A stretch of 10,870 nucleotides of DNA from CAZJZH01 sp964550465 (GCA_964550465.1 CAZJZH010000041.1:1-10870), one strand, 5' to 3'. Shown: positions 1 through 6,288, counted from the stretch's first letter. A program made the numbers and translations. Notes: generated by a model not told the origin, from the sequence alone.

Positions 1-105
1 GGTGATATCTTCCCAAGCTGCTAAAGCTGCTGGAGATGCTAACAGAGCCGCCCGTAGGTCGGCGGGTAGTTTGTGGACGATACCATGGGAGATTTTGGTG
101 GGCAT
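1..105 (-). CDS. YdeI/OmpD-associated family protein, N-terminal part
   Basis: This is the first 35 codons of a minus-strand gene that leaves the window at base 1. The ATG is at 105-103 and the frame is open to the edge. The peptide contains HKLPADLRAALLASPAALAAW and then EDIT. This matches the conserved start of the YdeI/OmpD-associated family, which in full-length members continues with a 'PLARNEFICW'-like segment. Members are small cytoplasmic proteins; some are linked to bacteriocin or antimicrobial-peptide resistance, but the biochemical activity is not settled. No clear Shine-Dalgarno precedes the ATG. An in-frame TAG lies only 13 codons upstream, so little alternative N-terminus is possible. 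The RidA-like gene lies 34 bases upstream on the same strand, so the two may be co-transcribed. The family call rests on a short but distinctive stretch. Confidence 0.72.
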   Translation of the reverse strand, partial: MPTKISHGIVHKLPADLRAALLASPAALAAWEDIT

Positions 106-139
106 ACGCGGGATGGAATTATGGCCGATTAAGCTCTAC

Positions 140-538
140 TTACTTCTTGATGACCGCGGTTACTTCAATTTCAATTTTTGCACCTTTACGAGTCATCGCA
201 TTGACTTCAACTAAAGTACTTACTGGCTTACTTTTTGCAAACCATCTATCTCTGATGACTGAAACCTTAGGGAAATCTTTAATATCTGTTAAAAATATCT
301 GCGCTTTAACTACATCATCCATAGTAGCGTTGGCTGCTTGTAAGGTTTTTTCAAGAGCTTGAAAAACGAGTTCAGTTTGTTCCTCAATATCATCTGTAAT
401 AGCTTCGTTATTTTCATTTTTACTAACTTGTTGCCCTGAAACAAAAATCAGATATGAATTTCCAAGATCAATTCTTTTTGCTGGCGAATAAATGCCTCGA
501 GTCTCTTGCCAGCTCTCTGGGTGAATATTTTCAATCAT
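140..538 (-). CDS. RidA/YjgF/UK114 family protein lacking the catalytic arginine
   Basis: A 132-residue protein with the RidA (YjgF/YER057c/UK114) fold over its whole length. Family landmarks are visible: IFVSGQ at residues 31-36, a helix with VFQALEKTLQAA around 58-69, VVKAQIFLTDIKDF around 77-89, and the C-terminal VEV...KGAKIEIE block around 110-125. RidA1 enzymes hydrolyse reactive enamine/imine intermediates and bind the carboxylate through an Arg in a 'PARS.VEV' motif. Here the segment reads PVSTLVEV, so Ser107 occupies the Arg position. That places it among the Rid groups not expected to have classical imine deaminase activity. I chose the ATG at 538; a longer reading would begin at a GTG at 589 and add 17 residues that do not look like the family. 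The gene is more AT-rich than most of its neighbours. The family is secure; the specific function is unknown. Confidence 0.88.
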   Translation of the reverse strand: MIENIHPESWQETRGIYSPAKRIDLGNSYLIFVSGQQVSKNENNEAITDDIEEQTELVFQALEKTLQAANATMDDVVKAQIFLTDIKDFPKVSVIRDRWFAKSKPVSTLVEVNAMTRKGAKIEIEVTAVIKK

Positions 539-693
539 AATGTTCACTGTTAAATAATAGTTATGGCGCAGAAGTTCGCCTGCACCCACTCATACTTAGG
601 CATAGGATTAAGATTAAGTATTAAGGACACTTACTATTACCTACAGCAGACCCGTATCCTTCATCCTCAATCTCAATTCTTATCCTTAACCTT

Positions 694-719
694 CCAAATT
701 TACTAGTGAGCAAATTTGG
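694..719. repeat. 8-bp perfect inverted repeat beside the tRNA remnant
   Basis: CCAAATTT at 694-701 pairs with AAATTTGG at 712-719 around a 10-base loop. On the minus strand this hairpin begins exactly at the CCA of the partial tRNA-Ser copy (719-717), mirroring the arrangement at the intact tRNA. No T-run follows on either strand, so it does not read as an intrinsic terminator. Confidence 0.6.
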
Positions 720-745
720 CGGAGAGGGAGGTTTGGTTCGAATCC
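717..745 (-). repeat. Decayed copy of the tRNA-Ser 3' end
   Basis: The 15 bases at 717-731 (TGGCGGAGAGGGAGG) are identical to 879-893, the 3' end of the intact tRNA-Ser: CCA, discriminator G, acceptor strand and the start of the T arm, all on the minus strand. After three extra T's the similarity continues weakly, with a T-loop-like TTCGAA and a following CCCT. The T stem cannot form properly and no 5' half is visible, so this is not a functional tRNA. It may be a remnant of tRNA duplication or of an attachment-site duplication left by an integrated element. Confidence 0.6.
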
Positions 746-824
746 CTTTCCATATACAATAGCTCATCTGTACGTAGTCAGTAGATTATTAATAGCAACA
801 AAAGTTTCTACACATTCCGCCCAT

Positions 825-841
825 CTGCGCCTGCGGCGCAG
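825..841. repeat. GC-rich hairpin downstream of tRNA-Ser
   Basis: CTGCGCC at 825-831 pairs perfectly with GGCGCAG at 835-841 around TGC. Flanking CCA (821-823) and TGG (842-844) could extend the stem past one bulged base. It is the second of two strong hairpins beyond the tRNA 3' end. There is no T-tract on the minus strand, so termination would have to be of a non-canonical type; a 3' processing or transcript-end structure is possible. Confidence 0.5.
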
Positions 842-849
842 TGGTCGGA

Positions 850-968
<119 letters not shown>

Positions 969-1095
969 ATCTATCATAGCATAGCTCATCCTAGCAAATT
1001 ATGGGGGAAAATCAATGATTTTTCACCAACCAGCCCGAGGGAGTTGCGCTGTTTGGCAAAAGGTGATTAGATGAAGAGTATCAATAAACGTTCTT

Positions 1096-1101
1096 TATAA
1101 T
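1096..1101 (+). promoter_or_regulatory. Possible -10 element for the lipoprotein gene
   Basis: A perfect TATAAT lies 30 bases upstream of the lipoprotein ATG, with a strong Shine-Dalgarno in between. I see no good -35 hexamer at 16-18 bases upstream, so this is suggestive only. Confidence 0.35.
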
Positions 1102-1130
1102 AACCCCCCGAAGCTCCCAGGAGGTGCAGA

Positions 1131-1817
1131 ATGCCCAATAGTGCGGTGTGGCGGCTATGCAAGCATGTGTTGCTGGCAATTTTTGTCATGATGATTTGCG
1201 TTGGCTGTAGCGACAAAGGCTGCAATGGTGCGCAGGAGAACAAAGAAGAAACAGTCTATCAAGCAGCCGCTCCTGCCGCTCAGAACGACGACGATGACAC
1301 TGTCGATGATGACACTGCTGTCGAAGAAGATGGGTGTATCTGGAAGGGTGTTGAGTATGTCGAGGGTCAGTCTCATCCGGAAACACCATGTGTAATCTGC
1401 CGTCTTCAAGCGGATGGCACGACGCTGAGCTGGGTATCAAAAGCGGAAAACGCCGGCTGCAATGACGGTGATTACTGCAATGGTCCTGATCAGTGTGTCT
1501 ACGGTGTTTGCCAGCCCATTGGCGAGCCGGTTGAAGATTGCGCGGATGACGACGACGATTCGTTGGATGACGACGTGGTCGATGATGACGATGACGACCG
1601 CTGCGTTCGCTGTCTCAGCCTCAGTGAATGTCGAGATGAACTTGGTTTCACTTGGACCTGTGTTGATGATCCGGTTAATCCGGGTGCCATTCATGGCTGC
1701 TGTATCGACGAAGGTGATGATGATGTCACCGACGACGACACGATCGATGATGACGATGACGACGATGTTGTCGACAAAGCCGCTGAACTCGATGAAGGCG
1801 GTTGCGGTGGGGAGTGA
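1131..1817 (+). CDS. Asp-rich, Cys-rich secreted lipoprotein
   Basis: A 228-residue predicted lipoprotein. Residues 9-25 form a hydrophobic signal segment ending in ICVGC, so signal peptidase II would cleave before Cys26. The mature part alternates Cys-rich modules with acidic linkers. Linker 1 is residues 53-66 (DDDDTVDDDT...). Module 1 (69-137) has the pattern C.W.GV.Y..G...P...C..C followed by C.DGDYCNG.D.C..G.C. Linker 2 is 139-156. Module 2 (158-191) has CVRC...C...W.C...CC. Linker 3 is 195-212. Module 1 resembles a von Willebrand C-like plus 'CDDG.FCNG..C' module that I associate with secreted proteins of Myxococcota and relatives. The acidic runs may bind calcium. Start choice is firm: AGGAGGT at 1119-1125 lies 5 bases before the ATG. 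The gene stands alone between a -10-like box and a strong terminator. The Cys content implies disulfides, hence oxidative folding outside the membrane. Function unknown; surface adhesion is a guess. Confidence 0.85.
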   Translation: MPNSAVWRLCKHVLLAIFVMMICVGCSDKGCNGAQENKEETVYQAAAPAAQNDDDDTVDDDTAVEEDGCIWKGVEYVEGQSHPETPCVICRLQADGTTLSWVSKAENAGCNDGDYCNGPDQCVYGVCQPIGEPVEDCADDDDDSLDDDVVDDDDDDRCVRCLSLSECRDELGFTWTCVDDPVNPGAIHGCCIDEGDDDVTDDDTIDDDDDDDVVDKAAELDEGGCGGE

Positions 1818-1843
1818 TGACCTCTATCCCCATTTCACAGTAT

Positions 1844-1875
1844 CGGGCCACCTACGGGTGGCCCGGTTTTTCTTT
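1844..1875 (+). terminator. Rho-independent terminator after the lipoprotein
   Basis: CGGGCCACC (1844-1852) pairs perfectly with GGTGGCCCG (1857-1865) around a TACG loop and is followed by GTTTTTCTTT. The 9-bp GC-rich stem plus T-run is a textbook intrinsic terminator. It separates the lipoprotein gene from the DUF427-led operon. Confidence 0.93.
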
Positions 1876-1913
1876 AGTTCAAATGTCTGCCTGATTATCT
1901 GCTATACTACGTA

Positions 1914-1919
1914 TATAAT
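1914..1919 (+). promoter_or_regulatory. Possible -10 element of the DUF427-NADAR operon
   Basis: A perfect TATAAT lies 16 bases upstream of the DUF427 ATG, and a second candidate, TATACT, lies at 1903-1908. Either would give a very short 5' leader. No convincing -35 hexamer is seen. The preceding terminator requires that some promoter lie between 1876 and 1935, which supports the reading. Confidence 0.42.
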
Positions 1920-1935
1920 CATAATATCTGTGCCT

Positions 1936-2217
1936 ATGAAGGCTATCTTTAATAACACAGTGATTGCCCAAAGCGATCAGACAATCGTCATAGAAAATAA
2001 CCACTACTTCCCGCCACAGTCGGTTAAGATGGAGTATCTGCAGGATAGTCCCACTACTTCTGAGTGTCCCTGGAAAGGTCATGCTAATTACTACACCGTC
2101 GAGGTGGATGGTCAGACAGCGCCGGATGCTGCCTGGACCTACAAGCAACCCAAGTCCAAAGCGGCGCAGATTGCTGGGTACATTGCCTTTTGGAAAGGGG
2201 TGGAGGTAACGGAGTAG
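1936..2217 (+). CDS. DUF427 domain protein
   Basis: A 93-residue cytoplasmic protein that matches the DUF427 family end to end: MKAIFNNTVIA at the start, ENNHYFPPQSV at residues 22-32, CPWKGHANYYTVEVDG around 46-61, DAAWTYKQPKS around 65-75, and IAFWKGVEV near the C-terminus. The family is widespread, small and of unknown biochemical role. An open frame runs much further upstream through the lipoprotein gene, but that is an overlap artefact; the ATG at 1936 gives the family's normal N-terminus. It is the first gene of a plus-strand run, and only three bases separate its stop from the NADAR start. No clear Shine-Dalgarno is visible. Confidence 0.88.
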   Translation: MKAIFNNTVIAQSDQTIVIENNHYFPPQSVKMEYLQDSPTTSECPWKGHANYYTVEVDGQTAPDAAWTYKQPKSKAAQIAGYIAFWKGVEVTE

Positions 2218-2220
2218 CAG

Positions 2221-2667
2221 ATGTCACAAGCAGAGGATTATATTGGTTTCTACGAGGGAGAGCTTGCCTGTCTTTCTAATTTTTCCAGCTTTGTGGTGGA
2301 CTGGCGAGGTCGTCGGTGGCCGACTGCTGAACATGCCTACCAGGCAGCTAAGTTTTTAGATCACCGGCCAGACATTGTCGCAGAGATTGCTGCTGCGCCA
2401 TCAGCCTATGCTGCTCGTCAACTAGCTCAGCAATACAAAACAGACATCGCCCCAGGTTTTCCAACACAGAAAGTGGTGGTGATGGAAGATATTTGCCGAC
2501 ACAAACTACAACAACACCTATACATTCAACAACAGCTCCGAGCCACTGGTGATATGGTCTTAATCAAAGACCTAGCACTGGATGATTTTTGGGGTTGGGG
2601 CCCGGATCACGCTGGCGCCAATCAGTTAGGAAAAATTTGGATGCGGCTGCGTGATGAATTACAATAG
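2221..2667 (+). CDS. NADAR (YbiA-like) family N-glycosidase
   Basis: A 148-residue protein with a complete NADAR domain. LSNF is at residues 18-21, W33-P-T-A-E37-H-A-Y-Q41 follows, then AAKF. The C-terminal signature DDFWGWG.D..GANQLGK spans about 121-138. NADAR proteins act on N-glycosidic bonds. E. coli YbiA hydrolyses early riboflavin-pathway intermediates, and other members remove ADP-ribose from guanine, some as the antitoxin half of DarT-NADAR pairs. The acidic and Trp residues of the signatures are present, so it is probably active. No DarT-like ADP-ribosyltransferase is encoded nearby, which argues for a house-cleaning role over toxin neutralisation. It is co-directional with DUF427 (3-base gap) and the next gene (10 bases). 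Confidence 0.9.
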   Translation: MSQAEDYIGFYEGELACLSNFSSFVVDWRGRRWPTAEHAYQAAKFLDHRPDIVAEIAAAPSAYAARQLAQQYKTDIAPGFPTQKVVVMEDICRHKLQQHLYIQQQLRATGDMVLIKDLALDDFWGWGPDHAGANQLGKIWMRLRDELQ

Positions 2668-2677
2668 CTGATTGATT

Positions 2678-3055
2678 ATGAAACAAGCAGAATTAGTCGC
2701 CATCTTTCAGCGATTGAAAAAATTACTCAAAAAATACGAGGGGCCGTTTACCGCCAAGTTTGATTTGGATAGTAAGTTTGATTTGTGGTCGTGCAAGGAC
2801 GTAGAGATTGCCGGCCGTAAGCGCACAGAAGTGTATTTTGCTGGCCTGATCATCCAGAGCAACTACGTTGGTTTTTATTACATGCCCATCTATACGGATC
2901 AGAAACTGGAAGACGTCTTTGACGCTGAGCTGCTGTCGCTCCTCAAAGGTAAATCATGTTTTCACATCAAAGCGTTAGATGCAACATTAGAAAAACAAAT
3001 CGCCAAGGCCTTGAAAGAGGGATACGCGCTGTATAAAAAACGAGGTTGGGTATAA
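2678..3055 (+). CDS. DUF1801-like small protein
   Basis: A 125-residue cytoplasmic protein with a lysine-rich N-terminal helix (residues 8-20), a central strand-rich part with ELW/DLW-like DLWSCKDVEIAGRKRTEVYF around 35-54, a GLIIQSNYVGFYYMPIYT segment at 56-73, and KSCFHIK at 92-98 before a C-terminal helix ending in YKKRGWV. This arrangement resembles the DUF1801 (YdhG-like) family, whose biochemical role is not established. I chose the ATG at 2678; a TTG at 2672 would add two residues. It sits 10 bases after NADAR and 3 bases before the next ATG, so it is very likely co-transcribed. The family call comes from pattern memory and is less secure than the gene itself. Confidence 0.68.
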   Translation: MKQAELVAIFQRLKKLLKKYEGPFTAKFDLDSKFDLWSCKDVEIAGRKRTEVYFAGLIIQSNYVGFYYMPIYTDQKLEDVFDAELLSLLKGKSCFHIKALDATLEKQIAKALKEGYALYKKRGWV

Positions 3056-3058
3056 CAT

Positions 3059-3478
3059 ATGAATTTTGAAACGCCACTTATGACAGACGAAAACACGACC
3101 GAGCAGTCACAAGTCGAAACCACTAGTATTAACGGTCGTGTCTATACGATTGACAGCCTCCGTCAGTTGGCGGATTCAATTGTCGCGCAAGAAATACCGC
3201 TGGCCGAGTTAGCGGATGCTGTCAGTCAAGGCAACACCTACTGGATTGATCGAGCAGGTAATCACATTGGCCCGCACGACATGGTAACGGATTGGCCGGC
3301 AGCGCAACAAAATCCTGCCTGGGCTGATCACGTGGCCAGCATTGAGCGAGCTAATCTGGACGAACCTATTTGGATGACTGAGGATGGTGCGGTCTTTGAT
3401 GGCATGCATCGCCTGACTAGAGCTTTTCTTGATGGTAAGAAAACTATCAAAGTAAAAATATTTACTGCCTTGCCGTAG
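3059..3478 (+). CDS. ParB/sulfiredoxin-like domain protein
   Basis: A 139-residue protein. After a polar, probably flexible N-terminus (residues 1-22) there is YTIDSLRQLA (29-38), then a C-terminal ParB/Srx-like signature: PIWMTEDGAVFDGMHRLTRA at 103-122 followed by FLDGKKTIKVKIF. The 'DG.HR' element corresponds to the 'G.RR/G.HR' nucleotide-binding motif of ParB-N/sulfiredoxin folds, which bind CTP or ATP or act as nucleases. Small stand-alone proteins of this type are common in bacteria but uncharacterised. Nothing here suggests chromosome partitioning: no HTH region or ParA partner is present. The start overlaps the sequence TAACATATG three bases after the previous stop; Met8 at 3080 is an alternative start. 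It is an internal member of the plus-strand operon. Confidence 0.72.
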   Translation: MNFETPLMTDENTTEQSQVETTSINGRVYTIDSLRQLADSIVAQEIPLAELADAVSQGNTYWIDRAGNHIGPHDMVTDWPAAQQNPAWADHVASIERANLDEPIWMTEDGAVFDGMHRLTRAFLDGKKTIKVKIFTALP

Positions 3479-3540
3479 TTATGTTAAACATAGTCCCCAG
3501 TCTTTTGAAACATTCAGATAAAAACAGGAGAAGCGCCCTA

Positions 3541-4131
3541 ATGATGAATCATTCATACTACAACCTTGATCAGATGCTGGCTATGATTGATGAGCCCAAT
3601 CGCACTGCTTGCGAGAGGTTGGTTGATGATAATCGGCAGCTGTTGCAGACAGCCCATGGCTCTACCAATAATCATCAGGCTTGGCCTGGTGGTTGGTGGG
3701 ACCATATCACTGAGGCGATGAATATTGCTCTTCAACTTTATGGCACTTTTAATGCTATCAGGCCATTACCGTTTTCAGTATCTGATTTACTGTTGACGGT
3801 ATTTTGCCACGATATTGAAAAGCCATGGAAGTATGAATTGCGTGAAGATGGGCAATTGCACCACCGGCCAGGCATGGAAGACAAGGAAGATCATCAGAAA
3901 TTTCGCATAGCCAAACTGCAAGAATACGACTTCGAGCTAAGCGAGGAACACATCAACGGCATCAAATATGCTGAGGGTGAGTTGAGCGATTATTCACCGC
4001 GTCAACGCAAAATGGGGCGGCTAGCCGCCTTTGTTCATGTCTGTGATGTTTTGAGTGCCCGTGCTTGGCACGATCATCCCGCATCATCTGAGGACCCGTG
4101 GCTTGGCGCTCAACGCAGTCTGGACGCTTGA
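3541..4131 (+). CDS. HD-superfamily phosphohydrolase-like protein
   Basis: A 196-residue protein with a divergent HD-domain pattern. A first histidine lies in NNHQAWPGGWWDH (H45 or H55), the HD doublet is FCHDIEKPWKYE (H90-D91), and a distal Asp is in FVHVCDVLSARAW (D169). HD proteins are metal-dependent phosphohydrolases acting on nucleotides or signalling nucleotides; the substrate cannot be told from the sequence. The frame is open from an ATG at 3481, but AGGAG at 3526-3530 sits 10 bases before the ATG at 3541. The 20 residues that the upstream start would add look unlike the rest, so I place the start at 3541, with 3544 also possible. Position in the operon next to NADAR and the ParB-like gene points to nucleotide chemistry. 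Confidence 0.8.
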   Translation: MMNHSYYNLDQMLAMIDEPNRTACERLVDDNRQLLQTAHGSTNNHQAWPGGWWDHITEAMNIALQLYGTFNAIRPLPFSVSDLLLTVFCHDIEKPWKYELREDGQLHHRPGMEDKEDHQKFRIAKLQEYDFELSEEHINGIKYAEGELSDYSPRQRKMGRLAAFVHVCDVLSARAWHDHPASSEDPWLGAQRSLDA

Positions 4132-4188
4132 TGATTACCCGCTTTTTTATAGGTCTTATTTGTGATTTATCGTAAACGAGTAACCACT

Positions 4189-4848
4189 ATGTCAAAACCT
4201 ATGCAGTATATTGTCATTGCTATTGTCATCATTTTAGTGCTGTGGCTGGGTTGGACGTGGTATGCCAGTCGGGGCTTGGAAACGCCGCCCTACCAAGTGA
4301 CGGCACAACGTGATGGTTTTGAGATTCGCCAGTATGATCAGTATATCGTTGCCAAAGTGCGAGTGGATGGAGACTTTGACGCAGCAGTTAATCAAGGCTT
4401 CCGTCTGTTGGCGGGTTATATCTTTGGTGGTAACACTGCTCAGCAGAGTATTAAGATGACGGCGCCGGCGACGGAAACCGCGGTTGACGTGTCAGCCACA
4501 GAAAAAGAGTATGAAAAAATCGCCATGACGGCGCCGGTGACCGAGCAGGTGACTGAAGGGCAGCGGGAAATTACCTTTATGATGCCCAGTCAGTATACGC
4601 TAGAGACACTGCCAATTCCCGATGATGATCGTGTCACTTTTGCTGCAGTACCACCAGCCACCTACGCCGCCCTGCGGTTTGGTGGCTACGCTACCCCCGC
4701 TCGAGTGGAGCGGAAAAAGGCAGAGCTAGAGCAGTTAGTGACTGATGCTGGACTACAACCAGTCGCACCGCCGGTCTATGCTGGCTACAACGACCCGTGG
4801 AGCTTCCCACTGCTCCGCCGCAATGAGATCTTGATTGAAATTGAATAG
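4189..4848 (+). CDS. Membrane-anchored SOUL heme-binding family protein
   Basis: A 219-residue protein with one N-terminal transmembrane helix (residues 5-25) and an extracytoplasmic SOUL/HBP domain. Landmarks are PYQVTAQRDGFEIRQYDQY at 34-52, FRLLAGYIFGGN at 71-82, and two KMTAP/AMTAP motifs at 89-93 and 112-116. A late ...NDPWSFPLLRRNEI stretch completes the domain. Eukaryotic relatives bind heme or tetrapyrroles; bacterial members are poorly characterised and heme binding is not proven for them. I use the ATG at 4189; a GTG at 4162 would add nine residues. It is the last gene before a terminator, 57 bases after the HD gene, so it may belong to the same operon or have its own promoter. Confidence 0.9.
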   Translation: MSKPMQYIVIAIVIILVLWLGWTWYASRGLETPPYQVTAQRDGFEIRQYDQYIVAKVRVDGDFDAAVNQGFRLLAGYIFGGNTAQQSIKMTAPATETAVDVSATEKEYEKIAMTAPVTEQVTEGQREITFMMPSQYTLETLPIPDDDRVTFAAVPPATYAALRFGGYATPARVERKKAELEQLVTDAGLQPVAPPVYAGYNDPWSFPLLRRNEILIEIE

Positions 4849-4857
4849 AGAATAGAA

Positions 4858-4885
4858 AACCCCTTCCGCCACGGCGGAAGGGGTT
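4858..4885. terminator. Bidirectional terminator between SOUL and DHODH-like genes
   Basis: AACCCCTTCCGC (4858-4869) pairs perfectly with GCGGAAGGGGTT (4874-4885) around a 4-base loop. The plus strand continues TTATTTGATT and the minus strand GGTTTTCTATTC, so the hairpin can stop both the plus-strand operon and the minus-strand DHODH-like gene, whose stop is at 4894-4892. It sits exactly in the convergent gap. Confidence 0.9.
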
Positions 4886-4891
4886 ATTTGA

Positions 4892-5827
4892 TTACCAGGC
4901 TATGCTGTTAGCCCGGTCAATGATGGCGTTGACTCGCCAGGGTCGTAGCGACACCACCGTGCCTAAGAAGACCGATGAAGCGCCCGCCTGGTGGTAGGCG
5001 TCAACATCACTGGGTCGCATGATGCCACCGCCACCGTTTATTGGCTTGGTGAAGCCAGCCTCTCGCAGTCGCTTAATCCAGTCACAAACCATGGGGCGCA
5101 GCGGCGCGCCGGACAGCCCACCATTACCCAAGTGATTGAGTGGTGATGTGGCGCGGCCCCAGGCATGACTGACGCCTCGGTCGTACGGAATAGTGTTGGA
5201 GACACAGATAGCGTCACAGTGCGGCAGCTGCTCTAGCTCCATGATAGCTGCGATCGGCGCACTGGCGATGCTGTATTTGGGCATCAACGGTACGTCGAGC
5301 TGCCCAGCCACCTCCAGGATACGGACTGATTCGGCAATCATGCCGGCCGGGTCGTGGCTGGTGTTGGGGCAGGACAAGTTGATTTGCAGGCCGAAGTCAG
5401 CCCTGAAATAGTCACGAGCAAAAGCCAGCATGTCGACAATTATCTGCATCTCTTCCAGTCGCTGATCCGCGGTACCGCTGACCGGCATGACGGAGATGAA
5501 AAATGGCCTTTCCTCAAACAGCCAGTAGCGCATGCCTAAGTTATAGCCTAGGCCGAAGCCGCTGAGACCAACCGCGTTCAGCATCATGCCCCGGCCAAAC
5601 TGGACGCGAATGCAACGGGGGAAGGGCCAACGTGGCATTTGGCGAGCATTGAGTGGCATATTCCCGCGCCGACCGAGCAGGGTGACCGTTTTACTAACTA
5701 AGGTGATGTCGTCCAGTCGCACGCCGAGTCGGCGTAGCAGGGGGTGAAACCAGTAACCTTCGCGTTCCCAGCCTAGTGCGCCGGAGGCAGCCCAGACGTT
5801 GCCAAAGTCAATTCCGCGCAGTTGCAT
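4892..5827 (-). CDS. Dihydroorotate dehydrogenase-like flavoprotein
   Basis: A 311-residue TIM-barrel protein of the DHODH family. Visible motifs are VSKTVT (K46), LNAVGLSGFG at 83-92, INLSCPNTSHD at 149-159 (the Cys of NLSCPN is the class 1 catalytic base position), a Lys at 184, CVSNTIPYDR at 208-217, GGLSGAPLRP at 237-246, and the FMN-phosphate loop INGGGGIMRPSDV at 263-275 followed by SSVFLGT. Such enzymes oxidise dihydroorotate to orotate in pyrimidine synthesis. No other pyr gene and no iron-sulfur partner subunit is nearby, so the true substrate is uncertain. An ATG at 5839 is possible, but GGAGGT at 5837-5832 lies 4 bases before the ATG at 5827, so translation most likely begins there. 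A run of eight C's on the coding strand lies just upstream (5849-5842). Confidence 0.85.
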   Translation of the reverse strand: MQLRGIDFGNVWAASGALGWEREGYWFHPLLRRLGVRLDDITLVSKTVTLLGRRGNMPLNARQMPRWPFPRCIRVQFGRGMMLNAVGLSGFGLGYNLGMRYWLFEERPFFISVMPVSGTADQRLEEMQIIVDMLAFARDYFRADFGLQINLSCPNTSHDPAGMIAESVRILEVAGQLDVPLMPKYSIASAPIAAIMELEQLPHCDAICVSNTIPYDRGVSHAWGRATSPLNHLGNGGLSGAPLRPMVCDWIKRLREAGFTKPINGGGGIMRPSDVDAYHQAGASSVFLGTVVSLRPWRVNAIIDRANSIAW

Positions 5828-5913
5828 GTGTACCTCCATGCGGGGGGGGTGTAGTGAAAAGATCGAGTGAACTGACCCTATCTAAGCAGATCAATCTCAT
5901 ACTGGCAAGAAAA

Positions 5914-5938
5914 AACTGCTCGTCTGGTGCGAGCAGTT
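5914..5938 (-). terminator. Terminator of the small membrane protein gene
   Basis: AACTGCTCG (5914-5922) pairs with CGAGCAGTT (5930-5938) around a 7-base loop. On the minus strand the stem is followed by TTTTTTCTT, a clear intrinsic terminator for the gene ending at 5953. It implies that the DHODH-like gene downstream has its own promoter in the roughly 85 bases between 5913 and 5828. Confidence 0.88.
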
Positions 5939-5952
5939 ACAGAACCATAGGG

Positions 5953-6288
5953 TCATGCGTGGTGACGGCGCTTTGGCAGGTGTAGCAGATTGGCCAGGTG
6001 TGGGTTGCGTCGTTGCAGGGCGCCAGCTACGTCTTTGATGCCTAGAAAATCGAGGGAATAGATAATAAACCCTACAGCCCAGACAACGCCAAATAGTTTG
6101 GCAGTGGCAGTCAGTGATAGTATCAGCTGGCTACCGTATTGCCAGTCAAATGTGCGACAGAGACCAGCTAGGCAGACACCGGCTACCCATCCGGCCAGCG
6201 CCACAAATACCGCCAGCACCAGTCCAAAGCATGCGGCCGCCAAGATGGCGAATAAATTCTTACAGGTAGCTATCTGTTGGTATTGCAA
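5953..6288 (-). CDS. Small two- or three-helix membrane protein, unknown family
   Basis: A 111-residue protein that I do not recognise. A long hydrophobic stretch at residues 11-44 could hold one or two membrane helices, and a second segment lies at 57-78. The tail (residues 85-111) is polar and ends KRRHHA, giving a basic, His-containing C-terminus probably in the cytoplasm. Four Cys residues lie in or near the membrane part (9, 20, 39, 44). The start is a TTG at 6288, supported by a perfect AAGGAGG at 6302-6296 with a 7-base spacer. An ATG at 6293 lies inside that spacer but is out of frame and stops after seven codons. A strong terminator follows the stop. Confidence 0.78.
   Translation of the reverse strand: MQYQQIATCKNLFAILAAACFGLVLAVFVALAGWVAGVCLAGLCRTFDWQYGSQLILSLTATAKLFGVVWAVGFIIYSLDFLGIKDVAGALQRRNPHLANLLHLPKRRHHA

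Noticed and set aside
1437..1694. Minus-strand frames opposite the lipoprotein
   Set aside because: Val/Ile- or Ser-rich translations of the reverse of Asp codon repeats; composition artefacts.
1462..1935. Long N-terminal extension of the DUF427 frame
   Set aside because: The upstream part is the +1-frame shadow of the Asp-rich lipoprotein (runs of Met and Thr from GATGAC repeats) and crosses a strong terminator.
2221..2667. NADAR as the antitoxin of a DarT-NADAR toxin-antitoxin pair
   Set aside because: No neighbouring gene has ADP-ribosyltransferase motifs; the genes on both sides are DUF427 and a DUF1801-like protein.
3059..3478. True chromosome-partitioning ParB
   Set aside because: At 139 residues it lacks the HTH and dimerisation domains and has no ParA neighbour; only the small ParB/Srx-like part is present.
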